Origin: an uncultured Aeromonadaceae bacterium
GTDB taxonomy: Bacteria; Pseudomonadota; Gammaproteobacteria; Enterobacterales; Aeromonadaceae
DNA length: 64,000 nt
Assembly (NCBI GenBank): GCA_945957385.1
Contig: CAMFKP010000008.1
Span: 1-64,000, forward strand
Reading direction: 5' to 3'
The notes beneath the pieces were generated by a model. The model was not told the origin of the DNA and searched no databases. It saw nothing but the letters and a program-made list of their open reading frames with translations. The position numbers and the translations under genes are program-made. Of the stretch, positions 6,977 to 16,951 are shown one piece after another (position 1 is the stretch's first letter; each line of letters starts with the position of its first letter).

Positions 6977-7885
6977 TTACTGCTCGTTCTCGCCGCCGAG
7001 TGCGGCAATCAGATCGGGGATGAAGCGCGCCAGTTCACCGGTCATCAGCGCGAAGTCGGCATCCAGGCGCGCGTTGCGCTCCTCGGAGACGATGTCGTCG
7101 TTCTGCTCGCGCAGCTCTTCGCTGAATTTCAGTCGCTTGATCGCCAGATCGTCACCGAGCACGAAGCTGACGGTCTCGGCCCACTCCAGCGCCAGCTTGG
7201 TCACCAGCTTGTCGGCCAGCAGGTGCGCCTTCATCTCTTCGCTCAGCAGATCCTGCTCCTTGGCGCGGATGATGCCACCGTGCTCCAGCGCACTGCGCAG
7301 CTCCACTTCATCGCCGAGGGTGAAACCGGCCGGCGGCGTGGTGCCGTTGAGCCATTCGGTCATGGTGATCTCCGGCGGGTTCTTCAGCGCCAGCGGCACC
7401 ACCGGCAGCGAGCCGATGCTCTTGCGCAGCAGCGCCAGCACATCGTCGGCCTTCTTCACCGAGCCGGCATCCACCGCGACATAGCCATCGGCCGGGTTGA
7501 TCCACAAAAAGGTCTGGCTGTGGCGGGTGAAGGCGCGCGGCAGCAGGGTGACCAGGATCTCCTCCTTCAGCGCTTCCTTCTCTTTCTTCTTCAACGCCCG
7601 GCCCTGTTCGGCCTCCAGCGCCTCGACCTTCTCGTCGAGCATGTCCTTGACCACGCTGCTCGGCAGCATCTTCTCTTCTTTGCGCGCGCACAGCAGCAGC
7701 TGGCCGGCGGCTTCATGCACCAGGGCCTGGGTGCCACGGCCCAGCGGCGCGACCCAACCGAATTTGCTGATGTCCTGGCTGCCACACGGCGTGAACGCCA
7801 TGCCGTCGAGCAGCTTTTCCAGCGCGTCGGCATCTTGTTCAAACGGGCGGGTGAATCGGTAGATTTGCAGGTTCTTAAACCACAT
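6977..7885 (-). CDS. Recombination-associated protein RdgC
   Basis: The 302-residue product starts MWFKNLQIYRF and has SKFGWVAPLG and a LNGTTPPAGFTLGDEVELR segment, all strongly typical of RdgC. RdgC is a ring-forming DNA-binding protein of the nucleoid that limits RecA-promoted strand exchange. Length is the same as in E. coli (about 303). The gene is read leftwards on its own. Its neighbours on the other side are a GNAT gene and the SbcCD nuclease, so three DNA-metabolism genes lie within 7 kb, but they are not one operon. Confidence 0.97.
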   Translation of the reverse strand: MWFKNLQIYRFTRPFEQDADALEKLLDGMAFTPCGSQDISKFGWVAPLGRGTQALVHEAAGQLLLCARKEEKMLPSSVVKDMLDEKVEALEAEQGRALKKKEKEALKEEILVTLLPRAFTRHSQTFLWINPADGYVAVDAGSVKKADDVLALLRKSIGSLPVVPLALKNPPEITMTEWLNGTTPPAGFTLGDEVELRSALEHGGIIRAKEQDLLSEEMKAHLLADKLVTKLALEWAETVSFVLGDDLAIKRLKFSEELREQNDDIVSEERNARLDADFALMTGELARFIPDLIAALGGENEQ

Positions 7886-8047
7886 GCTGTCCTCGGCAAC
7901 CGGAGAAAAAGTCGCGCTAGTCTACCAGAGATGTGATGCTGACGGCATTTTGGTGGAAAAAAACGGAGATGGCTCACAGGCTCCCGGCGGCTTGAAAAGG
8001 TTCTCGAAGCAGGCTTTTACACTCGAAAGAAGAAGAGGAGAGAGGCC

Positions 8048-8530
8048 ATGCTGATCCGTCGCTGTGTTGCCGAAGACATGCCGCACCTGCTGGAAATCTG
8101 GCTGCAGGCCACGCTGCATGCCCACGATTTTCTGCCGGCGGCGGCCTGGTGGCCGCGCCAGGAAGCGATGCGGCTGCAACTGCAACAGTGCCAGGATATC
8201 TGGGTGGTCGAGGCCCAGGATGAGGCGGTGCTGGCGGCCACGCTCAAGGGGCAAGTCAGCGCCCACGACCCGCAGGTGGTCGGTTTCATGGCCATCGACG
8301 GCGACGAGCTGCTGGCGCTCTATCTGCACCCGGAATGGCAACAGCAGGGGCTCGGCACCACGCTGATCGGGCTGGCCCAGCAATATCACCCCTACCTGCA
8401 ACTGCGCGTCTGCGTGCTCAATAGCGAGGCGGTGCAGTTTTACCGCCGCCATGGCTTTGCCATCAGCCGCGAATTCCGCCAGGCCGATTCGCCGTGTGAC
8501 GAGTATCTGATGGAATACCGCCAGCCTTGA
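8048..8530 (+). CDS. GNAT N-acetyltransferase, YjaB-like
   Basis: The 160-residue protein has the GNAT fold: an N-terminal IRRCVAEDMPHLLEIW helix, a THD-like HAHDFL segment, beta strands leading to LYLHPEWQQQGLGTTL (the acetyl-CoA pyrophosphate loop Q-x-x-G-x-G/T), and the NSEAVQFYRRHGF motif of the C-terminal helix. The HDFL and VxNSEAVxFY pattern matches the YjaB branch. The acceptor substrate is unknown. An AGAGGAGAGAGG ribosome site precedes ATG 8048. It is close upstream of sbcD but separated by a gap of 73 bases. Confidence 0.85.
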   Translation: MLIRRCVAEDMPHLLEIWLQATLHAHDFLPAAAWWPRQEAMRLQLQQCQDIWVVEAQDEAVLAATLKGQVSAHDPQVVGFMAIDGDELLALYLHPEWQQQGLGTTLIGLAQQYHPYLQLRVCVLNSEAVQFYRRHGFAISREFRQADSPCDEYLMEYRQP

Positions 8531-8603
8531 AAATTCCGTTATAAACCGCCATCTTGGCTGCTGGATGAGGCAATGCCGCCCCTCCTGTCGCTGCGGAATT
8601 TCT

Positions 8604-9839
8604 ATGAGACTGTTACACACCGCCGACTGGCATCTGGGCCATCAGCTGCATGGCCATGATCGCAGTTATGAGCATCACTGTTTCCTCGATTGGTTGACGA
8701 ACCTGATCCGCGAACGCGAGATCGATGGCCTGCTGATCGCCGGCGATCTGTTCGATACCGCCAACCCTTCTGCCGCCAGCTGGCAGCGTTTCTATTCGTT
8801 CCTGGCCCAGCTGTTGCGCGCGTTTCCACACCTGAATGTGGTGGCCATCGGCGGCAACCACGATTCGCCGTCGCGCCTCGATGCGCCGCATGAGCTGCTC
8901 AAGGCATTCGAGCTGCATCTGGTGGGCGCCATCAGCCGCGATGCCGACGGGGCGCTGGAGGTTGAGCGGCTGATCGTGCCGTTGACCGACCGTCAGGGGC
9001 AGGTGGCGGCCTGGTGCGCCGCCGTGCCCTATCTGCGCAGTGCCGATCTGCGTCTGGATGAGTGTGCAGAGGGCGACGAGGACCGGCTGGTGGCCGGGGT
9101 GCGCGCCATCTACCGTCAGGTGCTGGCCGCCATCGAAGCGCGACGCCAGCCGTCGCAGCCGATCATCGCCCTCGGCCATGCCTATCTGGCGCGCGGTGAG
9201 CTGTCGGCGCTGTCGGAGCGCAAGATCCTCGGTGGCAACCAGCATGCGCTGCCGGCGGATCTGTTCGCCGGGGCCGATTACGTGGCGCTGGGGCACCTGC
9301 ACCTGGCGCAGAGCCTGGGTGAGCAGATCCACTACAGCGGTTCGCCACTGCCGCTGTCGCTGGCCGAGGCTCACTACCGGCACCAGGTACTGGAGCTGGA
9401 GGTGGATGGCGACGGTGTGCGCATCAGCCAGCGCCACAAGGTGCCACGGGCGGTGGCGATGTTGCGGCTGCCAGATCAGGCGCGGCCGCTGGCCGAGGTG
9501 GAGCGGCTGTTGCGCGAGCTGGAACTGCCGGCGTGCGACCCGCAGGCGCGGCCGTTTGTCGAGGTGCGGGTGGCGCTGGAGCAACCCGAGCCGCGGCTGC
9601 GCGAACGCATCATAGCGGCACTGGCCGGCAAGCCGGTGCGCCTGGCGCGCATCAGCACCGAATACCCCGGCCGTGGCGAGAGCCTGGCCGAGCAGGCACG
9701 GGGGCGCCAGCTGGACGAGCTGACGCCGGAGCAGGTGTTTGCGCTCTGTTATCAACGCCAGTTCGACGCGGCGCCACCGGTGCCGCTGCAACAGGCGTTT
9801 GACGAACTGTTACACCAGATTCAGGAAACCGAACAATGA
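8604..9839 (+). CDS. Exonuclease subunit SbcD (Mre11-type nuclease)
   Basis: I choose ATG 8604 because it gives the family start MRLLHTADWHLGH; an in-frame ATG 39 bases upstream adds an unrelated leader. The 411-residue metallophosphoesterase has the Mre11 motifs in order: DWHLGH, GDLFD, GGNHDSPSR, GHAYLARGE and GHLHLA. With SbcC it cuts DNA hairpins, palindromes and protein-blocked ends, preventing their propagation. Its TGA overlaps the sbcC start (ATGA at 9836-9839), so the two are translationally coupled. Confidence 0.97.
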   Translation: MRLLHTADWHLGHQLHGHDRSYEHHCFLDWLTNLIREREIDGLLIAGDLFDTANPSAASWQRFYSFLAQLLRAFPHLNVVAIGGNHDSPSRLDAPHELLKAFELHLVGAISRDADGALEVERLIVPLTDRQGQVAAWCAAVPYLRSADLRLDECAEGDEDRLVAGVRAIYRQVLAAIEARRQPSQPIIALGHAYLARGELSALSERKILGGNQHALPADLFAGADYVALGHLHLAQSLGEQIHYSGSPLPLSLAEAHYRHQVLELEVDGDGVRISQRHKVPRAVAMLRLPDQARPLAEVERLLRELELPACDPQARPFVEVRVALEQPEPRLRERIIAALAGKPVRLARISTEYPGRGESLAEQARGRQLDELTPEQVFALCYQRQFDAAPPVPLQQAFDELLHQIQETEQ

Positions 9840-12800
9840 GAATTCTGGCGCTGCGAGGCGAAAACCTGGCCAGTCTGACCCAGGCGTTCGAAATTGATTT
9901 TGCCGCCGGCCGGCTCGGCCAGAGCGGCCTGTTTGCCATCACAGGTAACACCGGCGCCGGCAAGAGCACCTTGCTGGATGCCATCTGTCTGGCGCTGTAT
10001 GACCAGATGGCGCGCTTTACGCCGAACCGCAAATTCCAGCCGGAGATTGGTCGCGCCGAAGATGCCGACCGATTGAAAGCCAATGATGTGCGCCACATCC
10101 TCAGCCGCGGTCAGGCGGGCGGCTATGCCGAGGTGGATTTTCGTGCCACCGACGGCCAGCTGTGGCGCGCGCGCTGGCAACTGCGCCGGGCGCGCAATCG
10201 CACCGATGGCCGCTTCCAGAAGCAGGAGCGCAGCCTGGAGTGCCTGTCGGCCCCGGAGCTGCATGCCGGTAACAAGCGCGATCTGCAAGAGCGCATCGAT
10301 CAGCTGGTGGGGTTGAACTGGGAGCAGTTCCGTCGCGCTGTGATCCTGCCGCAAGGCGACTTTGCCGCCTTCTTGAAGGCCGGTAGCGACGAACGCTCGG
10401 CACTGTTGGAGCGCATGACCGGCACCGCCCTCTACTCCGAGCTGTCGGTGGCCGCGTTCGAGCGCGCCCGCGACGAGAAACAGGCGCTGGCCCAGCTCGC
10501 GGCGCAGCTCGAAGGGCTGTTGCCGGAGGCCGAGACGTCGCCCGAGCTGCTGGAGCAGCAAGCAGCGCAGCTGACGGCGCAATTGAATGAACACAAAGCC
10601 TGGCTGCAGGGCATCAGCCAGTGGCAGCACTGGCAGCAGCAGGGACATGAACTGGCGCGCCATCTGCACGATGCCCGCACCGCGCTGGATGACGAGGAGG
10701 CGCGCCATCAGGCGGCGGCGCCGGATCGGCTGCAGCTGCAACAGATCGAGCGCGCCCAGGTGGCGCGGCCGGTGTTTGATGAACTGGCCCGCACCCAGCT
10801 GGAACTGCAGGAGCTGGAGCAGGGCATCAGCGCCGTCCAGCAGCGGCTGGAGACGGCGCAGGGCTCGGAGCAGCAAAGCCAGCAACAGTTGACACTGCTG
10901 GAACAGCAATCGCGGCAACTGGAGAGCGAGATGCGGGCGCTGCAGCCCGAGCTCAATGCCGCGCGCGAGCTGGATGCGTTGTTGCAGGAGTGGGAGCGGC
11001 AGTGGCGCGAACATGCGCCCCGGCAGCAAGAGCTGGAGGCGCAGCTGCAACGCCTGGCGCTGCAAGTGCAACACGGCCAGCAACAGCAACAACAACGCCA
11101 GCGCGAGGCGACCGAACTGGGACAGTGGCTGGAGCGCCATCAGCAACTGGCCGGCGCGGCGCGGCAGTGGCAACCGCTGCTGGCCAGCTTGCGTGAGGCC
11201 TGGCAGGGCCAGCGCCGCTTGCGGGAGTGGAGTCGTCAGGCGCGGGAGACCCAGGCTGCGCTGCTGGATAAGCAACAACTGCAACAGCAGATGAGTGCCG
11301 GTTGTGACGGGGCCCGCGACGAATGGCAACAGCTGCAGCAGGCGCTGGCACAGCTGGAGCAGGAGTGTCCGCCAGAGCAGCTGGAGGAGGCGCAGCAGCA
11401 GCTGGCCCAGGCCCAGCAGCGTGGCGAACGGGGTCAGGCGCTGCGGGCGCTGGCCGAGCAGGCCAGCCAGCTGGAGCGGCAGCGCCAGGAGCTGATGTTG
11501 CGCCACGAGACCAATGGCCAGCGCCGCCAGGATGTGCTCAACCAGCTGCAACTGCTGGAGCCGGAGCTGGAGGCGTTGCGTCAGCAGGTAACGGCGTCCG
11601 CCGAGGCGCTGCAGCAGGCCCATGTGCGCCAGAGCCTGCAGCAGCACAGGGCGCAGCTCAAACCCGACCACCCTTGTCCGCTGTGCGGTTCGCTGGATCA
11701 CCCTTGGCAGGATCAGGCACCCCAGGTGGCCGGCCTGTTGAACCGGCTGGCCGAGCAACACGCCTATTTGCAACAACACCTGCAACAGCGCGAGCAGGCC
11801 TGGGTGCAACTGTTTGCCCAACGTCAGCAACTGGAGGAGGGGGCGGCGCAGTTGCAGCAGCAGGCGGTGCAGTGCCAGCAACAACTGGCGGTGCTGGCGA
11901 GTCGCTGGTACCAGGCCGGTGACGAGGAGAGCGGCTGGCCCGCGTGGCCGCAACAACCCGAAGGCTGGTTGGCGGTGATGGGGGAGCTGATGTTGGCGTT
12001 GCAGCAGGCCCAGCAACAGTGGGCTGCGGCGCGTGAAAGCTGGGATCGGGCGCGAGCCGGTCAAGTGCGGTTGCAGCAGTTGCGGCAGCGGGTTGGGGCT
12101 GCACAGCAGCAGGCCCTGACGCTGGAGCGCCACCTGCAGGAGCTGCTGCGCCAGCAGACCGAACTGCAGACCCAGGATCAGTCATTGCGCCAGCAGATCA
12201 GCCACCTGCAGGAGCGTCTGCAACTGACGGCCCAACTGCTGGATGAGCAGCTGGGCCACACGCAATGGCGTGTCTGGCTCGAGCGCCCGGATGGTGAGCA
12301 GGCGCTCGCGCTGTGGCAACAGGAGTGCGAGTTCTTCCTGCAGCAGGAGGAGCAGTGGCAACGGCTGCGTCAACAGATGCTGCAAGCCGAGCCGGAACTG
12401 GCGGCGCAGCAGGCCCAGCACCAACAGCTGGAGCGGCAGTGGCAGCAACTCAGCACCGAGCGGCAGAGCCTGCAGACCCAGAAGGCGGCACTGCAGCACC
12501 GGCGCGAACGTTGTCTGGGCGGGCGCGCTGTTGTCGAGGTGGAGCGAGACTGGCGTTTGCGCCAGGAGCAGCTGCGCGATCTGCTGGGACAGCAACAACG
12601 CCAGTTACAGACGCTGGCCGAACAGAAGGCCGCGGCACAGGCCGCCCTTGAGGGCTTGCGCAGCCGTCTGCAACAGGTGCAGCAACAGCGCCGTGAGGCG
12701 CTGCGCAGCTGGTTGCGTCACGAGCAGCAACTGGAGATCGCCGAATATGAACTGCACCGTCTGCTGAGTTTCCCCCCGGAGTGGATCCAGGGCGAACGGC

Positions 12801-13594
12801 AACGGCTGCAAGCGCAATCGGCGGCGCTGGAGCAGGCGCGCATCCGGTGCGCCGAACGCCAGCAGGCGCTGAGCCAACATGAGGGGCTCGGCGCTCAGTG
12901 GCTGCAGGCGTTGCCGGCGGCGGCCCGGCACGAGGGCGCGCTGGCGGCGGAGTGGGTGGCCCAGGTGCAGCTGCAGAGCCAGCAGCTGGAGCATCAGCTG
13001 TTCGAGGTGCGTCATGGCCTCAAGCAGCGCGCCGAGCGCCAGGCACAGTATCAGTCGCTGCAGCAGCGTTACCAGCAGCAACAGCAATTGAGCGCACGCT
13101 GGGAACAGCTCGGTGAACTGATCGGTTCGGCCTCCGGCGCCAAGTTCCGCAGTTTCGCCCAAGGGCTGACGCTGGAGCGACTGTTACTGGAAGCCAATGC
13201 CCACCTGCGCGAGCTGGCACCACGGTATCAGCTGCTGCGGGTGCCGGGCAGCGATCTGGCGCTGCAGGTGCTGGACCGCGACATGGGGGACGAGATCCGC
13301 GCTGTCGAGTCCCTATCCGGTGGTGAGAGTTTTCTGGTGTCGCTGGCCCTGGCGCTGGGGTTGGCCTCGTTGTCGGGGCGTGATACCCGCATCGAATCGC
13401 TGTTTATCGACGAAGGCTTTGGCACCCTGGATCCGGAGAGCCTGGATATCGCGATTGCCTGCCTGGATTCATTGCAGGCCGATGGTCGCCAGATCGGTGT
13501 CATCTCCCATGTGCCGGCCTTGGTGGAGCGCATTGGCGTGCAGATCCAGATCGAGGCGCGGGGGGGCGGTGAGTCGCGGGTACGCCTGCCATAA
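9836..13594 (+). CDS. Exonuclease subunit SbcC (Rad50-type ATPase)
   Basis: The 1252-residue protein has Walker A GNTGAGKST at about residues 37-45. Very long glutamine- and leucine-rich coiled coils follow, with a zinc-hook CPLC at about 614-617. The C-terminal ATPase half has the signature LSGGES near 1160 and Walker B LFIDEGFGTLD near 1190. It drives the SbcD nuclease and bridges DNA ends through the hook. It is about 200 residues longer than E. coli SbcC (1048), the extra length being in the coiled coil. A long open frame exists on the opposite strand, but it is a by-product of the Gln/Leu-rich coding. Confidence 0.97.
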   Translation: MRILALRGENLASLTQAFEIDFAAGRLGQSGLFAITGNTGAGKSTLLDAICLALYDQMARFTPNRKFQPEIGRAEDADRLKANDVRHILSRGQAGGYAEVDFRATDGQLWRARWQLRRARNRTDGRFQKQERSLECLSAPELHAGNKRDLQERIDQLVGLNWEQFRRAVILPQGDFAAFLKAGSDERSALLERMTGTALYSELSVAAFERARDEKQALAQLAAQLEGLLPEAETSPELLEQQAAQLTAQLNEHKAWLQGISQWQHWQQQGHELARHLHDARTALDDEEARHQAAAPDRLQLQQIERAQVARPVFDELARTQLELQELEQGISAVQQRLETAQGSEQQSQQQLTLLEQQSRQLESEMRALQPELNAARELDALLQEWERQWREHAPRQQELEAQLQRLALQVQHGQQQQQQRQREATELGQWLERHQQLAGAARQWQPLLASLREAWQGQRRLREWSRQARETQAALLDKQQLQQQMSAGCDGARDEWQQLQQALAQLEQECPPEQLEEAQQQLAQAQQRGERGQALRALAEQASQLERQRQELMLRHETNGQRRQDVLNQLQLLEPELEALRQQVTASAEALQQAHVRQSLQQHRAQLKPDHPCPLCGSLDHPWQDQAPQVAGLLNRLAEQHAYLQQHLQQREQAWVQLFAQRQQLEEGAAQLQQQAVQCQQQLAVLASRWYQAGDEESGWPAWPQQPEGWLAVMGELMLALQQAQQQWAAARESWDRARAGQVRLQQLRQRVGAAQQQALTLERHLQELLRQQTELQTQDQSLRQQISHLQERLQLTAQLLDEQLGHTQWRVWLERPDGEQALALWQQECEFFLQQEEQWQRLRQQMLQAEPELAAQQAQHQQLERQWQQLSTERQSLQTQKAALQHRRERCLGGRAVVEVERDWRLRQEQLRDLLGQQQRQLQTLAEQKAAAQAALEGLRSRLQQVQQQRREALRSWLRHEQQLEIAEYELHRLLSFPPEWIQGERQRLQAQSAALEQARIRCAERQQALSQHEGLGAQWLQALPAAARHEGALAAEWVAQVQLQSQQLEHQLFEVRHGLKQRAERQAQYQSLQQRYQQQQQLSARWEQLGELIGSASGAKFRSFAQGLTLERLLLEANAHLRELAPRYQLLRVPGSDLALQVLDRDMGDEIRAVESLSGGESFLVSLALALGLASLSGRDTRIESLFIDEGFGTLDPESLDIAIACLDSLQADGRQIGVISHVPALVERIGVQIQIEARGGGESRVRLP

Positions 13595-13621
13595 CCGCTA
13601 TCAACGTCATGACGACGGCGA

Positions 13622-13639
13622 TTATCATAAAAGTGTCAT
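13622..13639 (+). promoter_or_regulatory. Pho box upstream of phoB
   Basis: TTATCAT-AAAA-GTGTCAT follows the 7-4-7 pattern of the PhoB box (CTGTCAT, 4 A/T, CTGTCAT) at 5 and 6 of 7 positions. It lies 59 bases before the phoB start, consistent with autoregulation. Confidence 0.75.
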
Positions 13640-13698
13640 AAAAAGTTCTAATAATGACGCTAGCGAAAACAAGGAGCGTCTTTTAGAAGGCTTTTACC

Positions 13699-14388
13699 AT
13701 GTCAAGAAGAGTGTTGGTTGTAGAAGATGAAACCCCGATCCGCGAAATGTTGTGTTTCGTGCTGGAGCAAAAGGGGTTCGAGCCTGTCGAGGCGGCTGAT
13801 TTTGAGCAGGGACTGGCCAAGGTGGTCGAGCCGTTTCCGGATTTGATCCTGCTGGACTGGATGTTGCCCGGGGGCACCGGCATCCAGTTCATCAAGCAGC
13901 TCAAGCAGGATGAGATGACGCGGCAGATCCCGGTGATCATGCTGACTGCCCGCGGTGAGGAAGAGGACAAGGTGCGTGGCCTGGAGGCCGGCGCCGACGA
14001 TTACATCACCAAGCCGTTTTCGCCGAAGGAGCTGACCGCGCGCCTGAAGGCGGTGATCCGCCGTGCAGTGCCGACCTCGACCGAGGAGGTGATCGAAGTG
14101 CAGGGCTTGCGTCTCGATCCGGTTTCCCATCGCGTGACGGCCAATGAGCAAGCACTGGAGATGGGGCCCACCGAGTTCCGCTTGCTGCATTTTTTCATGA
14201 CGCACCCGGAACGGGTTTACAGCCGCGAGCAGCTGCTGAACAATGTTTGGGGTACCAACGTCTATGTCGAGGACAGAACGGTTGATGTGCATATCCGCCG
14301 CCTGCGTAAGGCCATCGCCGAAACCGGTCACGATGCGCTGATCCAGACGGTTCGCGGCTCTGGCTACCGTTTTTCGATCCGACTCTAA
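13699..14388 (+). CDS. Phosphate regulon response regulator PhoB
   Basis: At 229 residues, the length equals E. coli PhoB. The receiver domain carries the acidic pair near residues 9-11 (VEDETPI), the phosphoacceptor D53 in [10 protein letters not shown] and K residues ([16 protein letters not shown]), and is followed by an OmpR-type winged helix ending [14 protein letters not shown] and [10 protein letters not shown]. It activates transcription at Pho boxes when phosphorylated by PhoR. Only nine bases separate its stop from phoR. A 7-4-7 Pho box lies upstream. Confidence 0.97.
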   Translation: MSRRVLVVEDETPIREMLCFVLEQKGFEPVEAADFEQGLAKVVEPFPDLILLDWMLPGGTGIQFIKQLKQDEMTRQIPVIMLTARGEEEDKVRGLEAGADDYITKPFSPKELTARLKAVIRRAVPTSTEEVIEVQGLRLDPVSHRVTANEQALEMGPTEFRLLHFFMTHPERVYSREQLLNNVWGTNVYVEDRTVDVHIRRLRKAIAETGHDALIQTVRGSGYRFSIRL

Positions 14389-14397
14389 AGGAGCGTC

Positions 14398-15711
14398 ATG
14401 CTGGAACCCTACTCCTGGGGGAAGATGATCAGACGGAGTCTGTATCTGATTTATTCCCCTGCACTGCTGGTTGGTTTGCTGACCGGCTATTGGGCTGAGG
14501 CGCTGTTGGCCTCGGCTGTCTTTCATCTGGTCTGGGTCTACTACTACCAGAAAAAACTCGCCGATTGGCTGTGGAAGGATCGCAGCCTGGTACCGCCCCA
14601 AGGGCCGGGTACCTGGGAGCTGATCTTCAACGGCATCTACCGTTTGCAACAACGCCACCGTGTGCGGCGACGTGAGTTGGCCGGGGTGATCCGCCGCTTC
14701 CGCGAGGGGGCCGAGGCGCTGCCGGATGCCGCCGTAGTGTGCCGCAACGACGGCAGCATCGTCTGGTGTAATCGCCTGGCCGGCCAATTGCTCGGTTTTC
14801 GCTGGCCCGAAGACGCCGGGCAGAACATCAGCAACCTGATCCGGACTCCCGCCTTCGTCGCCTATCTCAAACAGGCGGACTTCAGTCAGCCGCTGGAGAT
14901 GGTTTCGCCGGTGAATGAGGAGCGGTTGCTGGAGTTTCGCATCATGCCCTACACCGAGGACCAGACCATGATAGTGGTGCGCGATGTGACCCATCTGCGT
15001 AGCCTCGACATGATGCGCAAGAACTTCGTCGCGAACGTTTCCCACGAGTTGCGTACGCCGCTGACGGTACTCAAAGGTTATCTGGAGATGGCCGAAGAGC
15101 TGCCGCCACCACCGATGTGGCACAAGATGCACGGGGTGATGCTGGAGCAGACGCTGCGCATGGATACGCTGGTCAACCAGCTGTTGACGCTGTCGCGTAT
15201 CGAAGCGGCAACCGATATCGACCGCAACCAGGTGGTGGATGTGCCCATGATGCTGACGTTGCTGGAGCAGGAGGCGCGTGCGCTGAGTGGCAGTGCCGCG
15301 CACCGCATCACGTTCAGCGTGGATCCGACTCTGCGGATCTATGGTGACCGTGAGCAGTTACGCAGCGCCCTGACCAATCTTGTCAATAACGCCATCAAAT
15401 ACACGCCACCGGGCAAGCAGATCCATGTCCAGTGGTGTCGGGAGGGCACGCGCGCCCGCTTCTCGGTGCAGGATGAGGGCGAGGGGATTGCCAAGGAGCA
15501 CCTGGGCAAACTGACGGAGCGTTTCTACCGCGTCGACAAGGCACGTTCGCGCCAGACTGGTGGGGCAGGGTTGGGATTGGCGATCGTCAAACATGCCCTC
15601 AGCCACCATGATTGCCAGTTGGAAGTCGATAGCCAGCCGGGCAAGGGCAGCTGTTTTAGTTTTGTGATCCCGGCGCCGCTGCTGGTGCGGGACGAGGCGG
15701 TGGCCTCGTAA
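14398..15711 (+). CDS. Phosphate regulon sensor kinase PhoR
   Basis: The 437-residue sensor has two N-terminal membrane helices (about residues 14-60), a PAS-type region around the ALPDAAVVCRNDGSIVWCN segment, and a HisKA helix with NVSHELRTPL where H216 is the phosphoacceptor. The HATPase domain follows with NLVNNAIKYTP, DEGEGI and GGAGLGLAIV. It has no large periplasmic sensor, so it must read phosphate status through the Pst/PhoU complex. It is co-transcribed with phoB and ends at a strong terminator. Confidence 0.97.
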   Translation: MLEPYSWGKMIRRSLYLIYSPALLVGLLTGYWAEALLASAVFHLVWVYYYQKKLADWLWKDRSLVPPQGPGTWELIFNGIYRLQQRHRVRRRELAGVIRRFREGAEALPDAAVVCRNDGSIVWCNRLAGQLLGFRWPEDAGQNISNLIRTPAFVAYLKQADFSQPLEMVSPVNEERLLEFRIMPYTEDQTMIVVRDVTHLRSLDMMRKNFVANVSHELRTPLTVLKGYLEMAEELPPPPMWHKMHGVMLEQTLRMDTLVNQLLTLSRIEAATDIDRNQVVDVPMMLTLLEQEARALSGSAAHRITFSVDPTLRIYGDREQLRSALTNLVNNAIKYTPPGKQIHVQWCREGTRARFSVQDEGEGIAKEHLGKLTERFYRVDKARSRQTGGAGLGLAIVKHALSHHDCQLEVDSQPGKGSCFSFVIPAPLLVRDEAVAS

Positions 15712-15741
15712 GCTGAGTGGCATGCTGTGCTGACCAGCAGA

Positions 15742-15770
15742 AACGGTGGCGTAGGCCACCGTTTTTTTTT
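15742..15770 (+). terminator. Rho-independent terminator after phoBR
   Basis: A 9-bp stem, AACGGTGGC/GCCACCGTT, encloses GTAG and runs into nine T residues. It lies 30 bases after the phoR stop and insulates pstS, which has its own Pho box. Confidence 0.93.
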
Positions 15771-15814
15771 GGCGCCGTTGGCCGCGGATTGCGATGTTGG
15801 CATCTGCACTTTGT

Positions 15815-15832
15815 TTGTCACACAACTGTCAT
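15815..15832 (+). promoter_or_regulatory. Pho box upstream of pstS
   Basis: TTGTCAC-ACAA-CTGTCAT has the 7-4-7 layout. The second half is a perfect PhoB half-site and the first differs at two positions at most. It lies 84 bases before the pstS start. Confidence 0.88.
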
Positions 15833-15915
15833 CTAAGTTTATTAAATTCGTCATGTCAGCCGGCAATACTGGCTTCCGTCAGAGAGACACAATCCGTTCT
15901 AATTGGAGAAAGTGG

Positions 15916-16884
15916 ATGAAATTCAACAAGCTGGTAAGCGTAATGGGTTTGGCCGCGGCCGTCCTGTCAGCTAATACCTGGGCAGCAGTGGATGCTGACC
16001 TGCACGATTACGAGAAAGTCGCCGGCATCTCCGGCAACCTGTCTTCTGTTGGTTCCGACACCCTGGCCAACATGATGACCTTGTGGGCCGAAGAGTTCAA
16101 ACGTGTCTACCCGAACGTTAACATCCAGATCCAGGCTGCCGGCTCCTCAACTGCACCACCAGCCCTGACCGAAGGCACCGCTCAACTCGGCCCGATGAGC
16201 CGCAAGATGAAGGAAGGTGAAATCGAAGCTTTCGAGAAGCGCTACGGTTACAAGCCGACCGCTATCCCGGTTGCGATCGACGCCTTGGCTGTTTTCGTGC
16301 ACAAGGACAACCCAATCAAGGGTCTGACCATGCTGCAACTGGACACCATTTTCTCCAGCACCATGAAGTGTGGTGGCACGATCAACGTCAACACCTGGGG
16401 TGATCTGGGTCTGACCGGTGATTGGGAGTCCAAGGACATCCAGCTGTTCGGTCGTAACTCCGTCTCCGGTACTTACGGTTACTTCAAGGAACACGCCCTG
16501 TGTAAGGGTGACTTCAAGAACACCGTCAACGAACAACCGGGCTCAGCCTCTGTGGTGCAGTCAGTTTCTGCCTCACTCAACGGCATCGGTTACTCCGGTA
16601 TCGGTTATGTAACCTCCGGCGTCAAGGCACTGCCGTTGTCGAAGGATGGTGGCAAGACCTTCATCGAGCCGAATCATGATAACGCGATCAAGGGTACCTA
16701 CCCGCTGTCCCGTTACCTGTACATCTACGTCAACAAGCAGCCGAACAAGCCGCTGGATCCGATGACGATGGAGTTCCTGAAGCTGGTTCTGTCGAAGACC
16801 GGTCAGGAAATCGCCGAGAAGGATGGCTACATTCCGTTGCCGTCTGCTGTGGTCAAGAAGGATCTGGAGATGCTGGCCAAGTAA
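15916..16884 (+). CDS. Phosphate-binding periplasmic protein PstS
   Basis: I start at ATG 15916 (after GGAG) because it begins the signal peptide [20 protein letters not shown] ending at TWAA. An open frame extends further upstream but without a start of this type. The 322-residue product has the PstS phosphate-site motifs: SVGSDTL near the mature start, [14 protein letters not shown], and [13 protein letters not shown]. It delivers phosphate to PstCA in the inner membrane. It is separated from pstCAB by about 8.6 kb, holding the fsa-ybiYW-tadA and ppx-ppk genes. Its own Pho box and terminator make it a separate unit. Confidence 0.96.
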   Translation: MKFNKLVSVMGLAAAVLSANTWAAVDADLHDYEKVAGISGNLSSVGSDTLANMMTLWAEEFKRVYPNVNIQIQAAGSSTAPPALTEGTAQLGPMSRKMKEGEIEAFEKRYGYKPTAIPVAIDALAVFVHKDNPIKGLTMLQLDTIFSSTMKCGGTINVNTWGDLGLTGDWESKDIQLFGRNSVSGTYGYFKEHALCKGDFKNTVNEQPGSASVVQSVSASLNGIGYSGIGYVTSGVKALPLSKDGGKTFIEPNHDNAIKGTYPLSRYLYIYVNKQPNKPLDPMTMEFLKLVLSKTGQEIAEKDGYIPLPSAVVKKDLEMLAK

Positions 16885-16907
16885 TTGGTGCTGCGCTCTA
16901 GCGACGA

Positions 16908-16936
16908 AAAAAGCCAGTCATTACGACTGGCTTTTT
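16908..16936. terminator. Bidirectional terminator between pstS and fsa
   Basis: AAAAAGCCAGTC and GACTGGCTTTTT form a 12-bp stem around ATTAC. A-tracts on the left and T-tracts on the right allow it to serve both converging genes. Confidence 0.93.
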
Positions 16937-16951
16937 GTTTTTCTGTTCGCG

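Noticed and set aside
9821-12133. Long open frame on the minus strand opposite sbcC, about 770 codons
   Set aside because: It is the antisense of the Gln/Leu-rich SbcC coiled coil; the predicted protein is an L/Q/R-rich stretch with no fold, and the + strand gene has all SbcC motifs.
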